28,768 nucleotides of DNA from an uncultured Acetatifactor sp. (GTDB lineage Bacteria > Bacillota > Clostridia > Lachnospirales > Lachnospiraceae): positions 1 through 28,768 of the forward strand of contig CAKRUB010000034.1 in NCBI GenBank assembly GCA_934402375.1, in the 5' to 3' direction. The notes under the pieces were generated by a model. The model was not told the DNA's origin. It saw nothing but the letters and a program-made list of their open reading frames with translations, and did not search any database. Numbering within the stretch: the first letter of the stretch is position 1; every line of letters starts with the position of its first letter. Shown one piece after another: positions 1 through 7,956 of the stretch. A program made the position numbers and the translations under genes.

Positions 1-230
1 CTCCTTGAATGCCTTGGGCACCCTGCTCACCTTGGATACCCTGTTTGCCTTGGTCACCTTTTTCTCCTTGAATGCCTTGGGCACCCTGCTCACCTTGGAT
101 ACCCTGTTCGCCTTGGTCACCTTTTTCTCCTTGAATGCCTTGGACACCCTGCTCACCTTGGATACCCTGTTCGCCTTGGTCACCTTTTTCTCCTTGAATG
201 CCCTGGGCACCTTGGACACCTTGCGCTCCG
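1..230 (-). repeat. 63-bp tandem repeats encoding collagen-like Gly-X-Y
   Basis: Near-identical 63-bp units start at 1, 64 and 127, and a diverging fourth starts at 190. Each encodes 21 residues with glycine at every third position (GIQGEKGDQG, then EQGIQGEQG). The first three copies differ by only a few bases. The array continues past the left edge. Such arrays change length by slippage or recombination, so length variation between strains is likely. Confidence 0.92.
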
Positions 231-3200
231 GTATCTCCCTTGTCGCCCTTCTCGCCGGTGTCACCCTTGTCGCCGGTTGCCTTTACATTAAGGCACTCCC
301 AGCTTTGGCCATTGTCATAGGAAACATACCAGAAATTATCCTCGCCGATTTTCAGTTGAGGGGTAACACCTGCGGCACCGTCAGCGCCGTCCGCTCCGGC
401 AGCTTTCACACCCGTATCAGTGCCGCCAATCCACCAGTTGCCGTTCTCACCGATGTGCGGGCTCTGACCGTCAGTGCCGTCTGTACCGGCGGCTTTCACG
501 CCGGTGTCGGTCTCGCCGATCCACCAGTTGCCGTTCTCACCGATGTACGGGGTCTCGCCGTCAGTGCCGTCTAAACCGGCGGCTTTCACGTCGGTGTCGG
601 TCTCGCCGATCCACCAGTTGCCGTTCTCACCGATGTGCGGGCTCTGACCGTCAGTGCCGTCTGTACCGGCAGCTTTCACGCCAGTGTCGGTCTCGCCAAT
701 CCACCAGTTTCCGTTCTCACCGATGTACGGGGTCTCGCCGTCAGTGCCGTCTGTACCGGCAGCTTTCACGCCGGTATCGAGGTCGCCGATCCACCAGTTG
801 CCGTTGTCGCCGATGTATGGTGTTTCACCGTCCTCGCCTTTTTCGCCATCCTTACCGTCGACACCTTCCGCTTTGATTTTCGTATCCGTAAAACCAATCC
901 ACCAGTTGCCGTTCTCACCGATATACGGGGTATTGCCATCCTTGCCCGCCTTTCCATCAATGCCGGCGGCCTTCACTCCGGTATCTGTACCGCCGACCCA
1001 CCAGTTGCCGTTACTGCCGATATAGGGTGTCTCGTCCGCGCGGTAATTTACCTCGTTGGACCAGACGCTCTCATACTCTTTGTTGTCTACCGTCTTCACG
1101 GTCGTTACCACATAGGTGTAGCTGCCGTCCGAGTTAAGACCCTTGATTTCATATTCCGTCGTTTCGGGAGACAGCTTTTCAGACACCTTTGTGTAGTTTC
1201 CGTCTTCATCCTTGCTGTAAACGTAGTAACCCACGATCTCCGGGTGACCGTTTTCAGTGTCCGGCTTTGTCCAGGAAAGCGTCAGGTCGAATGTTGCATC
1301 TTCGCGGGCAATCGTCCCGTCCAGATCATCAATTGCTTTCGCCGGAGAGGAGATATTGGTAACACTGTAGCCGATAAAGGGCGTCATATTTCCTTTCGCA
1401 CCGCTCAGATGGCGCTGCCACTGCCCCAGCGTCCAGTGGAATCCGTAGGAGCTTACAACAGATGCCGGAATGCCGTCCGCCACAAGGCTCTGCCTGTCGA
1501 TGCTGGTAACGGTACAACTGGCGCCCACCGCCGTGCCCTTGGAGGTGGAATTTCCTTTGCCGTCGCTGTATTCCAGATTGGTGGTGACGCCGTGCATTGC
1601 TACGTCCTCGTCGCCCCATTTCATGGAACTGTTGAAGAAAAAGCCGTGGGACATTTCCACGCTTTCCGTGGTGGTGTTTTCCTTTGTCCACGCTACCTTA
1701 TCCAGTGTTCCGTTATAGCCCAGAGCAAACTCCGATTTGCTGATAGCGGCGGCATTGATGTCTGCATACAGATCTCCCCAGCCCTCGTGGTTGTAGCGGT
1801 AAGGGTCACCCTCGTTTCCTTCCAGCCAGTTGGCTGCAGGATCAATCTGTGCCAGTAGATAACAGGTCGGTTTATCAGCCCGGTCGGCTATGTACTTATT
1901 ATACTCCTCGGCGAACTTGTTGTAGGCTTCCACCGAAAGCTGCTCATACACAGGTCCCTGGGGAATGGCTGTCTGCATGACGGTTTTGTCGTTCCATGTG
2001 CCGTCCTTGTTCTGAATGTCATATTCGTAGACGAACACAGGCGTCCGGCTGACAACAACGCTGTTGTATGCCTGCGCGGAAAAGCTCTGACTCCACTCCT
2101 CGTGCAGGGATCGCTCGAAGGATTTCGTCCAGTCCAACGCATAGCCTGTCTCAATGGACGCCTTTCCGCCGAGGAAACTGAATTCAGTGCTGTAGCCTAC
2201 GCTGAAGGAGACATTGTCGGAATCCCAGTCAGACAGTTCATAGCTCTCGGTAAGGACATACTCTGTCTCATTATTGCCCGCATCCATGATCTCATCGAAG
2301 TAGGGCGCCGCCTGCAAAACCGCTTTCACATCCGGGTCGGTGTACGCGTAGGACACGCCGCGGTACTTTGCCAGCACGCCGTCATTGTCCCGGTCCACCG
2401 GAATGACCAGGAAGCTTACCGCATTCTGGGCATTGGTGTTCACGTAGCTGTCCGTGGGGACAAGGCAGTCGTAGCCGCCGGCTGTGCCGTACTCCTGTAC
2501 CTCGCCGTTTACCGTCGGGTCGTTATAATTTGTGCCCCGCATATAGCCGGTCAGCAGGTGGGACTGGTTGTTGTTTGCGTGCTTCAGCGCAATGGTGAAG
2601 ATCACCTGCTCACGTCCCGCGCTGTTTCCGTCGAAGTTGCCAACAGCGATGGACTGAATATCACAGTTGGAAATACGGGTGGTGCTGCCTGCGCCGTCGT
2701 CGGAGCTCTTGAAATAGCTGCCGGTATATACCTCCACCGGTGTATTGTTGCTGACGTCATACAGTGTGCCGTTGAGGAACACCAGCTCCTTAGCGCCGCG
2801 CCCCTTGCCGTTGACTGCCACGGACTCCACAGCCAGCCGCTGCCATACGTCATCGGCATCATGGTAGCCGCCATCCGTCCAGCCGTTAGCGCTTACGGTC
2901 CGGTTCAGGTTCATTGTCTTGGAAAACCCGTTTCCGGTGTTGGTCAGCTTGCCCACATACACATAGTTTGACTTCATAGTAATGGTCTCGTTGACCATGC
3001 TGGAGTCCTTTTTCCATGTGCCGAAATACCCCAGCATACCGGCCAGGAACAGATCAGTATCGCCATCGCCGTCAAAGTCGCCGCAGGTCAGCGAAGCGCC
3101 CACGGGAAACTCATAGTAGTACCGACCTCCGGTATAGCCTATGCTGGTATAGAACTCCTCGCTCTGCGCCGCGGACTTTGTTACAATAGAGGTGCCGGTA

Positions 3201-4156
3201 TCACCCTTCGTACCGTAAACAATCTTGACCACCGGCCGGTAATAGTCAATCTTAGCCTCATCGTTGGGCAGACGGTGGCAGTAGGACAGCACCGCCAGAT
3301 CGTCCACAAAGTCGCCGTTGAAGTCGCCCACGGTCATGGATACGCCCAGCTTGCGCCGCTGATTTCCCTCCGAGTCTTCCACATCGTACCACGGATGATC
3401 GTTATAGTAGCTCATCAGCAGACTGTTGCTCTTGCCGCGCTTGGAAAGCTCCCGGCTGTCGCCATCGTAATCCCACTCCTGAATCTGGCAGCCGCCGGCG
3501 TTGTAATTCTCGGGGGTATAGACCACGATACTCTCCTTGCCATCGCCGTCAAAGTCACCGGCCACGATATTGAAGAAGCTACGGTTGGCATAGGTCGGTA
3601 CCTCAAAGTCATTTCCGTCGAACATATAACTGAAACTGCCGATCTCCACCCGCGGGCTACAGTCTGAGCCATTGGTCTTTGTGGTGTCGATGACCCACAT
3701 ATATCCCTTCTTGTCCCCGGAAATGCCCACAAATGCCACATGATCCCGGCGGCCGTTACCGGTGGGGTCAAAGGATACCGCCTCCATCAGCTTATAGTCG
3801 GAAGCATAAAAGGAACCATTACCGCCGTTCTTGCTCCTTGCAAAGGCAGGCAGTGAGCTTTCCGATCCCATATCGAAATAGGACGCTTGCCGAACCTTAT
3901 TGTCCCAGACATTCAGGTACATCAGCTCGTTCTGCTCCACCATCAGGAACGGGTCGCCGATGTCGTAGCCGTAGGGGTTGGTGGTCGTCGCATAGCCGCT
4001 GGGCTGTACGCTTTCCAGATTCATCAGGTTCGTACCGGAAAAGTCCGCCTCCTGTGATGTTTCCTCCGCAAACGCCGACAGAGGAAAGCAGACTACAATC
4101 ATAATGATCGACAGCAGGATTGCAATCCCTCTCCCAAATAAGGCTTGTTTCTTCAT
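1..4156 (-). CDS. Large secreted VCBS / FnIII / collagen-like surface protein (3' end outside window)
   Basis: The minus frame is open from an ATG at 4156 to the window edge (1385 codons); the C-terminus is missing. The start follows AAAGGAGAG. The N-terminus is a clear signal peptide: MKKQ, a hydrophobic core, then a cut after LSAFA. Residues ~195-520 hold FG-GAP/VCBS-like calcium loops (GDFDGDGKES, GDFNGDFVDD, GDFDGDGDTD, GNFDGNSAG). Residues ~640-735 are a Ser/Thr/aromatic beta-rich stretch. Residues ~950-1040 resemble a fibronectin III domain (GYYVYSKDEDG, YTYVVTTVKT). Seven copies of a TPYIGENGNWWIG repeat follow, then a degenerate NFWYVSYDNGQSWE copy and a collagen-like Gly-X-Y tract. 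The family suggests a cell-surface adhesin or stalk protein; the ligand is unknown. Any wall anchor would lie outside the window. It diverges from a sensor kinase, and LytTR-like repeats lie in its promoter region. Confidence 0.9.
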   Translation of the reverse strand, partial: MKKQALFGRGIAILLSIIMIVVCFPLSAFAEETSQEADFSGTNLMNLESVQPSGYATTTNPYGYDIGDPFLMVEQNELMYLNVWDNKVRQASYFDMGSESSLPAFARSKNGGNGSFYASDYKLMEAVSFDPTGNGRRDHVAFVGISGDKKGYMWVIDTTKTNGSDCSPRVEIGSFSYMFDGNDFEVPTYANRSFFNIVAGDFDGDGKESIVVYTPENYNAGGCQIQEWDYDGDSRELSKRGKSNSLLMSYYNDHPWYDVEDSEGNQRRKLGVSMTVGDFNGDFVDDLAVLSYCHRLPNDEAKIDYYRPVVKIVYGTKGDTGTSIVTKSAAQSEEFYTSIGYTGGRYYYEFPVGASLTCGDFDGDGDTDLFLAGMLGYFGTWKKDSSMVNETITMKSNYVYVGKLTNTGNGFSKTMNLNRTVSANGWTDGGYHDADDVWQRLAVESVAVNGKGRGAKELVFLNGTLYDVSNNTPVEVYTGSYFKSSDDGAGSTTRISNCDIQSIAVGNFDGNSAGREQVIFTIALKHANNNQSHLLTGYMRGTNYNDPTVNGEVQEYGTAGGYDCLVPTDSYVNTNAQNAVSFLVIPVDRDNDGVLAKYRGVSYAYTDPDVKAVLQAAPYFDEIMDAGNNETEYVLTESYELSDWDSDNVSFSVGYSTEFSFLGGKASIETGYALDWTKSFERSLHEEWSQSFSAQAYNSVVVSRTPVFVYEYDIQNKDGTWNDKTVMQTAIPQGPVYEQLSVEAYNKFAEEYNKYIADRADKPTCYLLAQIDPAANWLEGNEGDPYRYNHEGWGDLYADINAAAISKSEFALGYNGTLDKVAWTKENTTTESVEMSHGFFFNSSMKWGDEDVAMHGVTTNLEYSDGKGNSTSKGTAVGASCTVTSIDRQSLVADGIPASVVSSYGFHWTLGQWQRHLSGAKGNMTPFIGYSVTNISSPAKAIDDLDGTIAREDATFDLTLSWTKPDTENGHPEIVGYYVYSKDEDGNYTKVSEKLSPETTEYEIKGLNSDGSYTYVVTTVKTVDNKEYESVWSNEVNYRADETPYIGSNGNWWVGGTDTGVKAAGIDGKAGKDGNTPYIGENGNWWIGFTDTKIKAEGVDGKDGEKGEDGETPYIGDNGNWWIGDLDTGVKAAGTDGTDGETPYIGENGNWWIGETDTGVKAAGTDGTDGQSPHIGENGNWWIGETDTDVKAAGLDGTDGETPYIGENGNWWIGETDTGVKAAGTDGTDGQSPHIGENGNWWIGGTDTGVKAAGADGADGAAGVTPQLKIGEDNFWYVSYDNGQSWECLNVKATGDKGDTGEKGDKGDTGAQGVQGAQGIQGEKGDQGEQGIQGEQGVQGIQGEKGDQGEQGIQGEQGAQGIQGEKGDQGKQGIQGEQGAQGIQG
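371..1034 (-). repeat. Seven 90-108 bp repeats encoding NWW modules
   Basis: The conserved core CCACCAGTT recurs at 431, 521, 611, 701, 791, 899 and 998. The period is exactly 90 bp for the first five starts, then 108 and 99 bp. Each unit encodes about 30 residues of the form T-P-Y-I-G-E-N-G-N-W-W-I-G followed by a DTGVKAAG and DGTDG linker. Alternate units (431 and 611; 521 and 701) are more alike than neighbours, which gives a 180-bp higher-order repeat (SPH type and TPY type). Confidence 0.9.
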
Positions 4157-4214
4157 AATCCATTCTCTCCTTTACTCATTTGAAAATGCCGCAACGACAT
4201 TTTAGTTTTTTCCA

Positions 4215-4243
4215 ATTTTACCACAGAATGCCGGACTCCGTTG
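4215..4243 (-). promoter_or_regulatory. Putative activator-dependent promoter of the surface protein
   Basis: On the minus strand a TAAAAT -10 lies at 4215-4220, about 60 bp before the start codon. The hexamer 17 bp upstream (CAACGG, 4238-4243) is a poor -35 and abuts the proximal LytTR-like repeat. A weak -35 beside an activator site is typical of activator-dependent promoters. The position is inferred from sequence only. Confidence 0.45.
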
Positions 4244-4275
4244 TGTCGTTTAGGGGCAAAACCGTGTCGTTTAGG
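4243..4275. promoter_or_regulatory. Tandem LytTR-type regulator binding repeats
   Basis: The 12-mer GTGTCGTTTAGG occurs twice, exactly, at 4243-4254 and 4264-4275, a 21-bp period (two helical turns). AgrA/VirR-type LytTR regulators bind pairs of ~9-bp direct repeats with this spacing, and the CGTTTAG core fits the published LytTR consensus at most positions. The pair lies between the surface protein and the kinase, and a LytTR regulator is encoded at 6290-7006. It could control either gene or both. Confidence 0.65.
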
Positions 4276-4295
4276 AAGAGTTCGACCTTTGCCGC

Positions 4296-4324
4296 TTGTG
4301 CGTTTTACAGGCATTTGCTACAAT
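4296..4324 (+). promoter_or_regulatory. Putative promoter of the sensor kinase gene
   Basis: TTGTGC (4296-4301) and TACAAT (4319-4324) are 17 bp apart. They lie 20 bp downstream of the LytTR-like repeats and just before the ribosome binding site of the kinase. The predicted leader is very short. Confidence 0.45.
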
Positions 4325-4347
4325 GTGGACAGAGAGGAGACGGTGGG

Positions 4348-6231
4348 ATGGATACAAAGAGCAAAAAACTCTGGCTTGCCGGAATACTTCTGGCAGCGGC
4401 GGCTGTGGCGGCTGTGCTGTTTCTGTTTCGCCTGTCGCAGCCGGACAGTGCGCAGAAGTCCGTCTACCTGAACTGTATGGAATCAGATCGGGGCGGCTGG
4501 ACATTTTACACGGAGAACGGTGAGTCAGAGCCGGTGTTCGGCTTCGGCGGCTACATTGACGGCATCCCGGCGGAGGGAGACGGACCGGTGGCAGCGGAGC
4601 GGGTCATGGAAGCCCCCCGAGAACGGCGCTTTCTACGATTTGACTGCTTTGGCACAGGACTTCAGGTATTTTTGAATGAGACGCTGCTCTATACGGATTT
4701 TCCGGAGGAAGAAAACCGGGCGGACAGATTTCTGAAGGATGCAGATACTGCCGGCATTTCCTATGACGGCCTGCGCATCCCGCTGCCGGAGGACTGTGCA
4801 GGGAAAACGCTTCGCATTGTAACCTACGGTCCGGCTGCAAACGGTCTCCGGCAGCCAATTTTCCCTATACTGGAGGGACGGTTTTCCGATGCCGTGATGC
4901 AGACTACCGGAGTTGTCTGGCCTATGGCGGATATAACGGGAAAGCTCCTGTTGGCGTTATGTCTGCTGCTGGTGGTGGCTCTGGGCGCACAGGCCGGAGA
5001 ATCCCTGTGGAAGCTGCTGCCGCTGAGCGGATATTTTTTCTTTGCGGCAATATCCGAGGTCAGCCACACCTATCTGGAAGCCTCTGCGGGACTGAACTCC
5101 GACAGCGGACTGCTTAACTGGATATGTCTGATCCATATTGACCTTCTGTACAGCTATCTGGCCTTGGAACTGCGCGGCCGGAAACGTTGGGGACTGCTTT
5201 CTGCCGCTCTGGCGCATATGGTGTTTTCATTCCTGCGGAGCTTTGCCGTGATACCGATGCTCTCCGGCACAGCCGGGGACTGGCTCGGTTTTTCCCTGTT
5301 CCTTGCGGCACTGGCGCTGATGCTGCTTTCTCAGAAAAAAATGCTACATAGAATAAGTCTTTGCCTCTGCGCCGTAATCGGAGCAATGCTGGTAATCTGG
5401 GGCATCACCCGTTATATCGGCGTGGAAATGCTTTATCCGGTGACCAATCCGGTGACAACGCTGCTGAGCGGATACCCTCACGCTTTTTATACGCTGTTGT
5501 GCGGCATTACCGGACTGCTGTGTACTGTTCAGGTCGTAACGGAGTTTGTGCACAGTATGCTGCTCCGCCAGCGCCAGATACAGACAATCAAGCGCAACAA
5601 TCAGGAAGTACAGGAAAAGTATGAACAGGCACAAACCGCCGTCCGGCAGACAGCCGCATTCCGTCACGAGTGGAAAAATCATATCGCTGCCCTGTATCTT
5701 TTGGAACAGAAACAGGATCACGAGGAGCTCCACAACTACCTGAACCGACTGGATGCAGAGTTGGAGCAGCTTTCCCCAAAAAACTATGCAGCCAATCCCA
5801 CCGTCAACACAATCCTCCAACGCTTTGCGGCGCAGGCTGAAAAACAGGGTGTTGCATTCCGTGTCAGCGCAATGCTGCCGGAAACACTGCAAATCAGGGA
5901 AGAAGACCTGTGTGCTTTCCTTTTCAACCTGTTGGATAACGCTTTGGAAGCCGCCTCACAAACAGAGCATGGCGAGATTTTTTGCTCAATGCAGGTTCGT
6001 CGGCAATATCTGGCGATTCGCTGCGAAAATACATACAGCGGAACACTTCGCACCGATGAAAACGGGAAGCTTCTGACCACAAAGGACGATGCGTCCGACC
6101 ACGGCTTCGGCCTGATGAAAATGCGCACTATTGCAGAACAATATGACAGTGTGCTGGACATAGGCTATGATGAAAACCGTTTCACCGTCATGACGACCTT
6201 GAAGCTCCTGCCGGAAAAGAAAATGCTATAA
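4348..6231 (+). CDS. AgrC-like GHKL sensor histidine kinase with ectodomain and seven-helix membrane region
   Basis: The start at 4348 (MDTKSKKLW) is preferred over an in-frame ATG at 4180 because GGAG lies just upstream and the longer N-terminus would run through the regulatory repeats; this gives 627 residues. Order: one N-terminal membrane helix (~8-28), an extracellular beta-rich domain (~30-190), about seven further helices (~192-405), a coiled linker, then the kinase core. The likely phospho-accepting His440 sits in FRHEWKNHI, the N-box is NLLDNALEA near 527, and the G-box is HGFGLMKMR. This layout resembles 7TMR-DISM receptors fused to an HK10/AgrC-type GHKL kinase. It should signal to the LytTR regulator encoded convergently next door. 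The ligand is unknown; the ectodomain could bind a sugar or peptide. Confidence 0.88.
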   Translation: MDTKSKKLWLAGILLAAAAVAAVLFLFRLSQPDSAQKSVYLNCMESDRGGWTFYTENGESEPVFGFGGYIDGIPAEGDGPVAAERVMEAPRERRFLRFDCFGTGLQVFLNETLLYTDFPEEENRADRFLKDADTAGISYDGLRIPLPEDCAGKTLRIVTYGPAANGLRQPIFPILEGRFSDAVMQTTGVVWPMADITGKLLLALCLLLVVALGAQAGESLWKLLPLSGYFFFAAISEVSHTYLEASAGLNSDSGLLNWICLIHIDLLYSYLALELRGRKRWGLLSAALAHMVFSFLRSFAVIPMLSGTAGDWLGFSLFLAALALMLLSQKKMLHRISLCLCAVIGAMLVIWGITRYIGVEMLYPVTNPVTTLLSGYPHAFYTLLCGITGLLCTVQVVTEFVHSMLLRQRQIQTIKRNNQEVQEKYEQAQTAVRQTAAFRHEWKNHIAALYLLEQKQDHEELHNYLNRLDAELEQLSPKNYAANPTVNTILQRFAAQAEKQGVAFRVSAMLPETLQIREEDLCAFLFNLLDNALEAASQTEHGEIFCSMQVRRQYLAIRCENTYSGTLRTDENGKLLTTKDDASDHGFGLMKMRTIAEQYDSVLDIGYDENRFTVMTTLKLLPEKKML

Positions 6232-6247
6232 AAGGCCAAGAACATAA

Positions 6248-6282
6248 AAATGCGGTGCCTCCCATTGGAAGACACCGCATTT
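6248..6282. terminator. Bidirectional terminator between kinase and response regulator
   Basis: AAATGCGGTG (6248-6257) pairs perfectly with CACCGCATTT (6273-6282) across a 15-nt loop. It lies in the 58-bp gap between two convergent genes and has A/T flanks on both sides, so it can serve both. Confidence 0.75.
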
Positions 6283-6289
6283 ACTGTAT

Positions 6290-7006
6290 TCAGATTTGGT
6301 TGAGGTATCGGACAAACCGGTTTTTGAATTCTTCCATATACCGCCGACCGATACTCAGATCGCTCCCATCCGTCAGGTATAACGTCCGACCGCTTACTTC
6401 ACGGATGTGGGACAAATTAACCAGAAAGCTGTTGTGACAGCGGCAGAAGCACTCGCTGGGCAAAACTTCCTCCGTTTGTCCCAGCGGCAACGGCAGAAAC
6501 TGCTCACCGTGAGCCGTATGAAGAACAGTACCGTGATTCCGGCTTTCCGCATAGAAAATATCCTCCGTCGGCAGGACAAGAGTTCTGCCGCTTATACGAA
6601 AAGTTACCGTATCGGAGCGATGATACAGCCGCAGGTCTGTCCGGATGGCCTGCTCCAGCTCAGCCGACTGCACCGGCTTGAGCAGGTATTGGATCGGACG
6701 GACGCTGTATCCGTCCTTGAGAAATTCCGTAGAGCTTGTGATGAATAAGATGCTGGTTTTCTCATCTCTCTGCCGCAGTTCCTGCGCCAGCTTCATTCCG
6801 TTTTTTCCATGCATCAGAATATCCAGACAAAGCAACGAGAATTCTTCTCCTGCCGAGAATGCATCCTCCAGTTCCTCGGCAGAAGAATAGGGCATGATCC
6901 TATGCTCCACCTTCAGCCTGTCAAGGACGGCTTCACATTGCGTACACAGATTTGCACGGAGAATTTCTTCATCTTCACAAACCGCCACCCGATACACTAT
7001 GTTCAC
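6290..7006 (-). CDS. LytTR-family response regulator (AgrA-like)
   Basis: The chosen start is GTG at 7006, preceded by AAAGGAGAGGG, giving 238 residues (the usual size of AgrA); an upstream ATG at 7060 lacks a site and would overlap the promoter. Residues 1-120 are a receiver domain with the acidic pair E11/D12, phospho-acceptor D62 in CLDILMHGKNG, a T/S in LFITSS and a K in LLKPVQ. Residues ~131-236 are a LytTR DNA-binding domain with the hallmark FCRCHNSFLVNLSHI. The convergent GHKL kinase is the obvious partner. Likely targets are the paired repeats at 4243-4275, and hence the surface protein and/or the kinase. Confidence 0.92.
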   Translation of the reverse strand: MNIVYRVAVCEDEEILRANLCTQCEAVLDRLKVEHRIMPYSSAEELEDAFSAGEEFSLLCLDILMHGKNGMKLAQELRQRDEKTSILFITSSTEFLKDGYSVRPIQYLLKPVQSAELEQAIRTDLRLYHRSDTVTFRISGRTLVLPTEDIFYAESRNHGTVLHTAHGEQFLPLPLGQTEEVLPSECFCRCHNSFLVNLSHIREVSGRTLYLTDGSDLSIGRRYMEEFKNRFVRYLNQI

Positions 7007-7028
7007 CGCCCTCTCCTTTTTTCGGATT

Positions 7029-7057
7029 ATTATAGCAAATATAGTGCGTTTTTGCAA
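7029..7057 (-). promoter_or_regulatory. Promoter of the LytTR response regulator
   Basis: On the minus strand TTGCAA (7052-7057) and TATAAT (7029-7034) are separated by exactly 17 bp, about 23 bp before the GTG start. This is a strong housekeeping-type promoter, in contrast to the weak one at the surface-protein gene. Confidence 0.75.
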
Positions 7058-7150
7058 CACGGGCTGGGATTATAAGTATTTGATTGGTTTTTACTCATTC
7101 CGGTCGATTACAAAAGCCGAAGGAGGCTACTTCCTTACGAAATGCCTTCT

Positions 7151-7942
7151 TCAGGCAGTTCCCTTTTTTATAAGCTCATATGCTTTCTCCCAGTCTTGTG
7201 ACGGATTATCAATTACCATTGCCCTCACCGGCAGCCGTTCCAGAATACGCAGTTCCCTCTCCTGCCGATCCTCCAGCGCACGGATATAGCCTTCAAAGCC
7301 CTCCAGCTTCTTCCTCCTGCCATACGCACTGTTCACATGGTAATCAATCACTGCATTCAGCCACTCTTCGCCGCGCTCCGGCAGTGCACGCCTTACATTC
7401 TGTTCTATCTCACTGCTCTTCAGATAGATTACCGTGACCTCGATCCCCTCAAGCGTCTGACAAATTTCCCTGATATAGGCTTCCGATTCTTGTTCCGTGA
7501 AGTCAAACCGGAACATGGTCTCGCACATAGGATTCTGGAGCAATACACAGTTCAAAACATAAGTATTGTTCTCCTCCTTCAACACCTTCTCCGCAAATTC
7601 CTTCCACCGGGCAAGCATAACCGGACGCTCCATCTCCCATGGCAGGAAATCATATATTTTATGCTGTAACAGCTTATCAAACAACACGCCCTCAAAGGCT
7701 GCAAGCGAACAGACAATGCCGCCAGCCTTCCGCTCGCCCTTCTCCAGTATCTGCGCCTTTTCTTCCTCTAAAAACCCGTCCAGTTCCTCCGGTTTCAGAT
7801 ACGCATGGAACTCATAGTCCGCCGGATGCTCACCGCTACCCTCATCCACATAGACCGCTCCTGTCAGTTCTGCCACATAGTGCCCTGTCGTACTCTTGCC
7901 GGAGCAGGGCGTCCCCTCGACCACATATAGTTTCTTTTTCAT
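7151..7942 (-). CDS. P-loop NTPase / kinase-like protein, function unassigned
   Basis: The start at 7942 (MKKKLYVVEGTPCSGKST) follows AAAGGG and removes 14 implausible upstream residues; the product is 263 aa. A textbook Walker A, GTPCSGKST, sits at residues ~9-17. The overall fold resembles small nucleotide- or sugar-kinase-like P-loop proteins, but no substrate motif is clear. Charged helices dominate the C-terminal half (RRKKLEGFEGYIRALEDRQE). It starts 14 bp after the CPBP gene and is probably its operon partner, translated with it. Aminoglycoside or nucleoside phosphotransferase activity is possible but not shown. Confidence 0.8.
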   Translation of the reverse strand: MKKKLYVVEGTPCSGKSTTGHYVAELTGAVYVDEGSGEHPADYEFHAYLKPEELDGFLEEEKAQILEKGERKAGGIVCSLAAFEGVLFDKLLQHKIYDFLPWEMERPVMLARWKEFAEKVLKEENNTYVLNCVLLQNPMCETMFRFDFTEQESEAYIREICQTLEGIEVTVIYLKSSEIEQNVRRALPERGEEWLNAVIDYHVNSAYGRRKKLEGFEGYIRALEDRQERELRILERLPVRAMVIDNPSQDWEKAYELIKKGTA

Positions 7943-7956
7943 TCCGAATCCCTTTC

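Noticed and set aside
1..1034. Tandem repeats as a possible CRISPR array
   Set aside because: The repeats are in-frame coding units of 63 and 90 bp without unique spacers.
5..4104. Several long plus-strand ORFs opposite the surface protein (5-574, 635-1858, 2102-2971, 3275-3667, 3733-4104)
   Set aside because: They are antisense shadows. The minus frame is continuous from a signal peptide with recognised domains, and the plus frames have no consistent start, ribosome binding site or domain.
4192..4199. A third TGTCGTT-like half-site on the minus strand near the surface-protein start
   Set aside because: Only seven bases match, it is single and lies in the predicted untranslated leader; chance is likely.
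4180..4347. N-terminal extension of the sensor kinase from ATG 4180
   Set aside because: It would translate through the LytTR-like repeats and the putative promoter; the start at 4348 has a proper site and a membrane helix right after it.
7104..7157. Small hairpins after the P-loop NTPase gene as its terminator
   Set aside because: The stems are only 4-6 bp with short T runs, so they could not be supported as a terminator.
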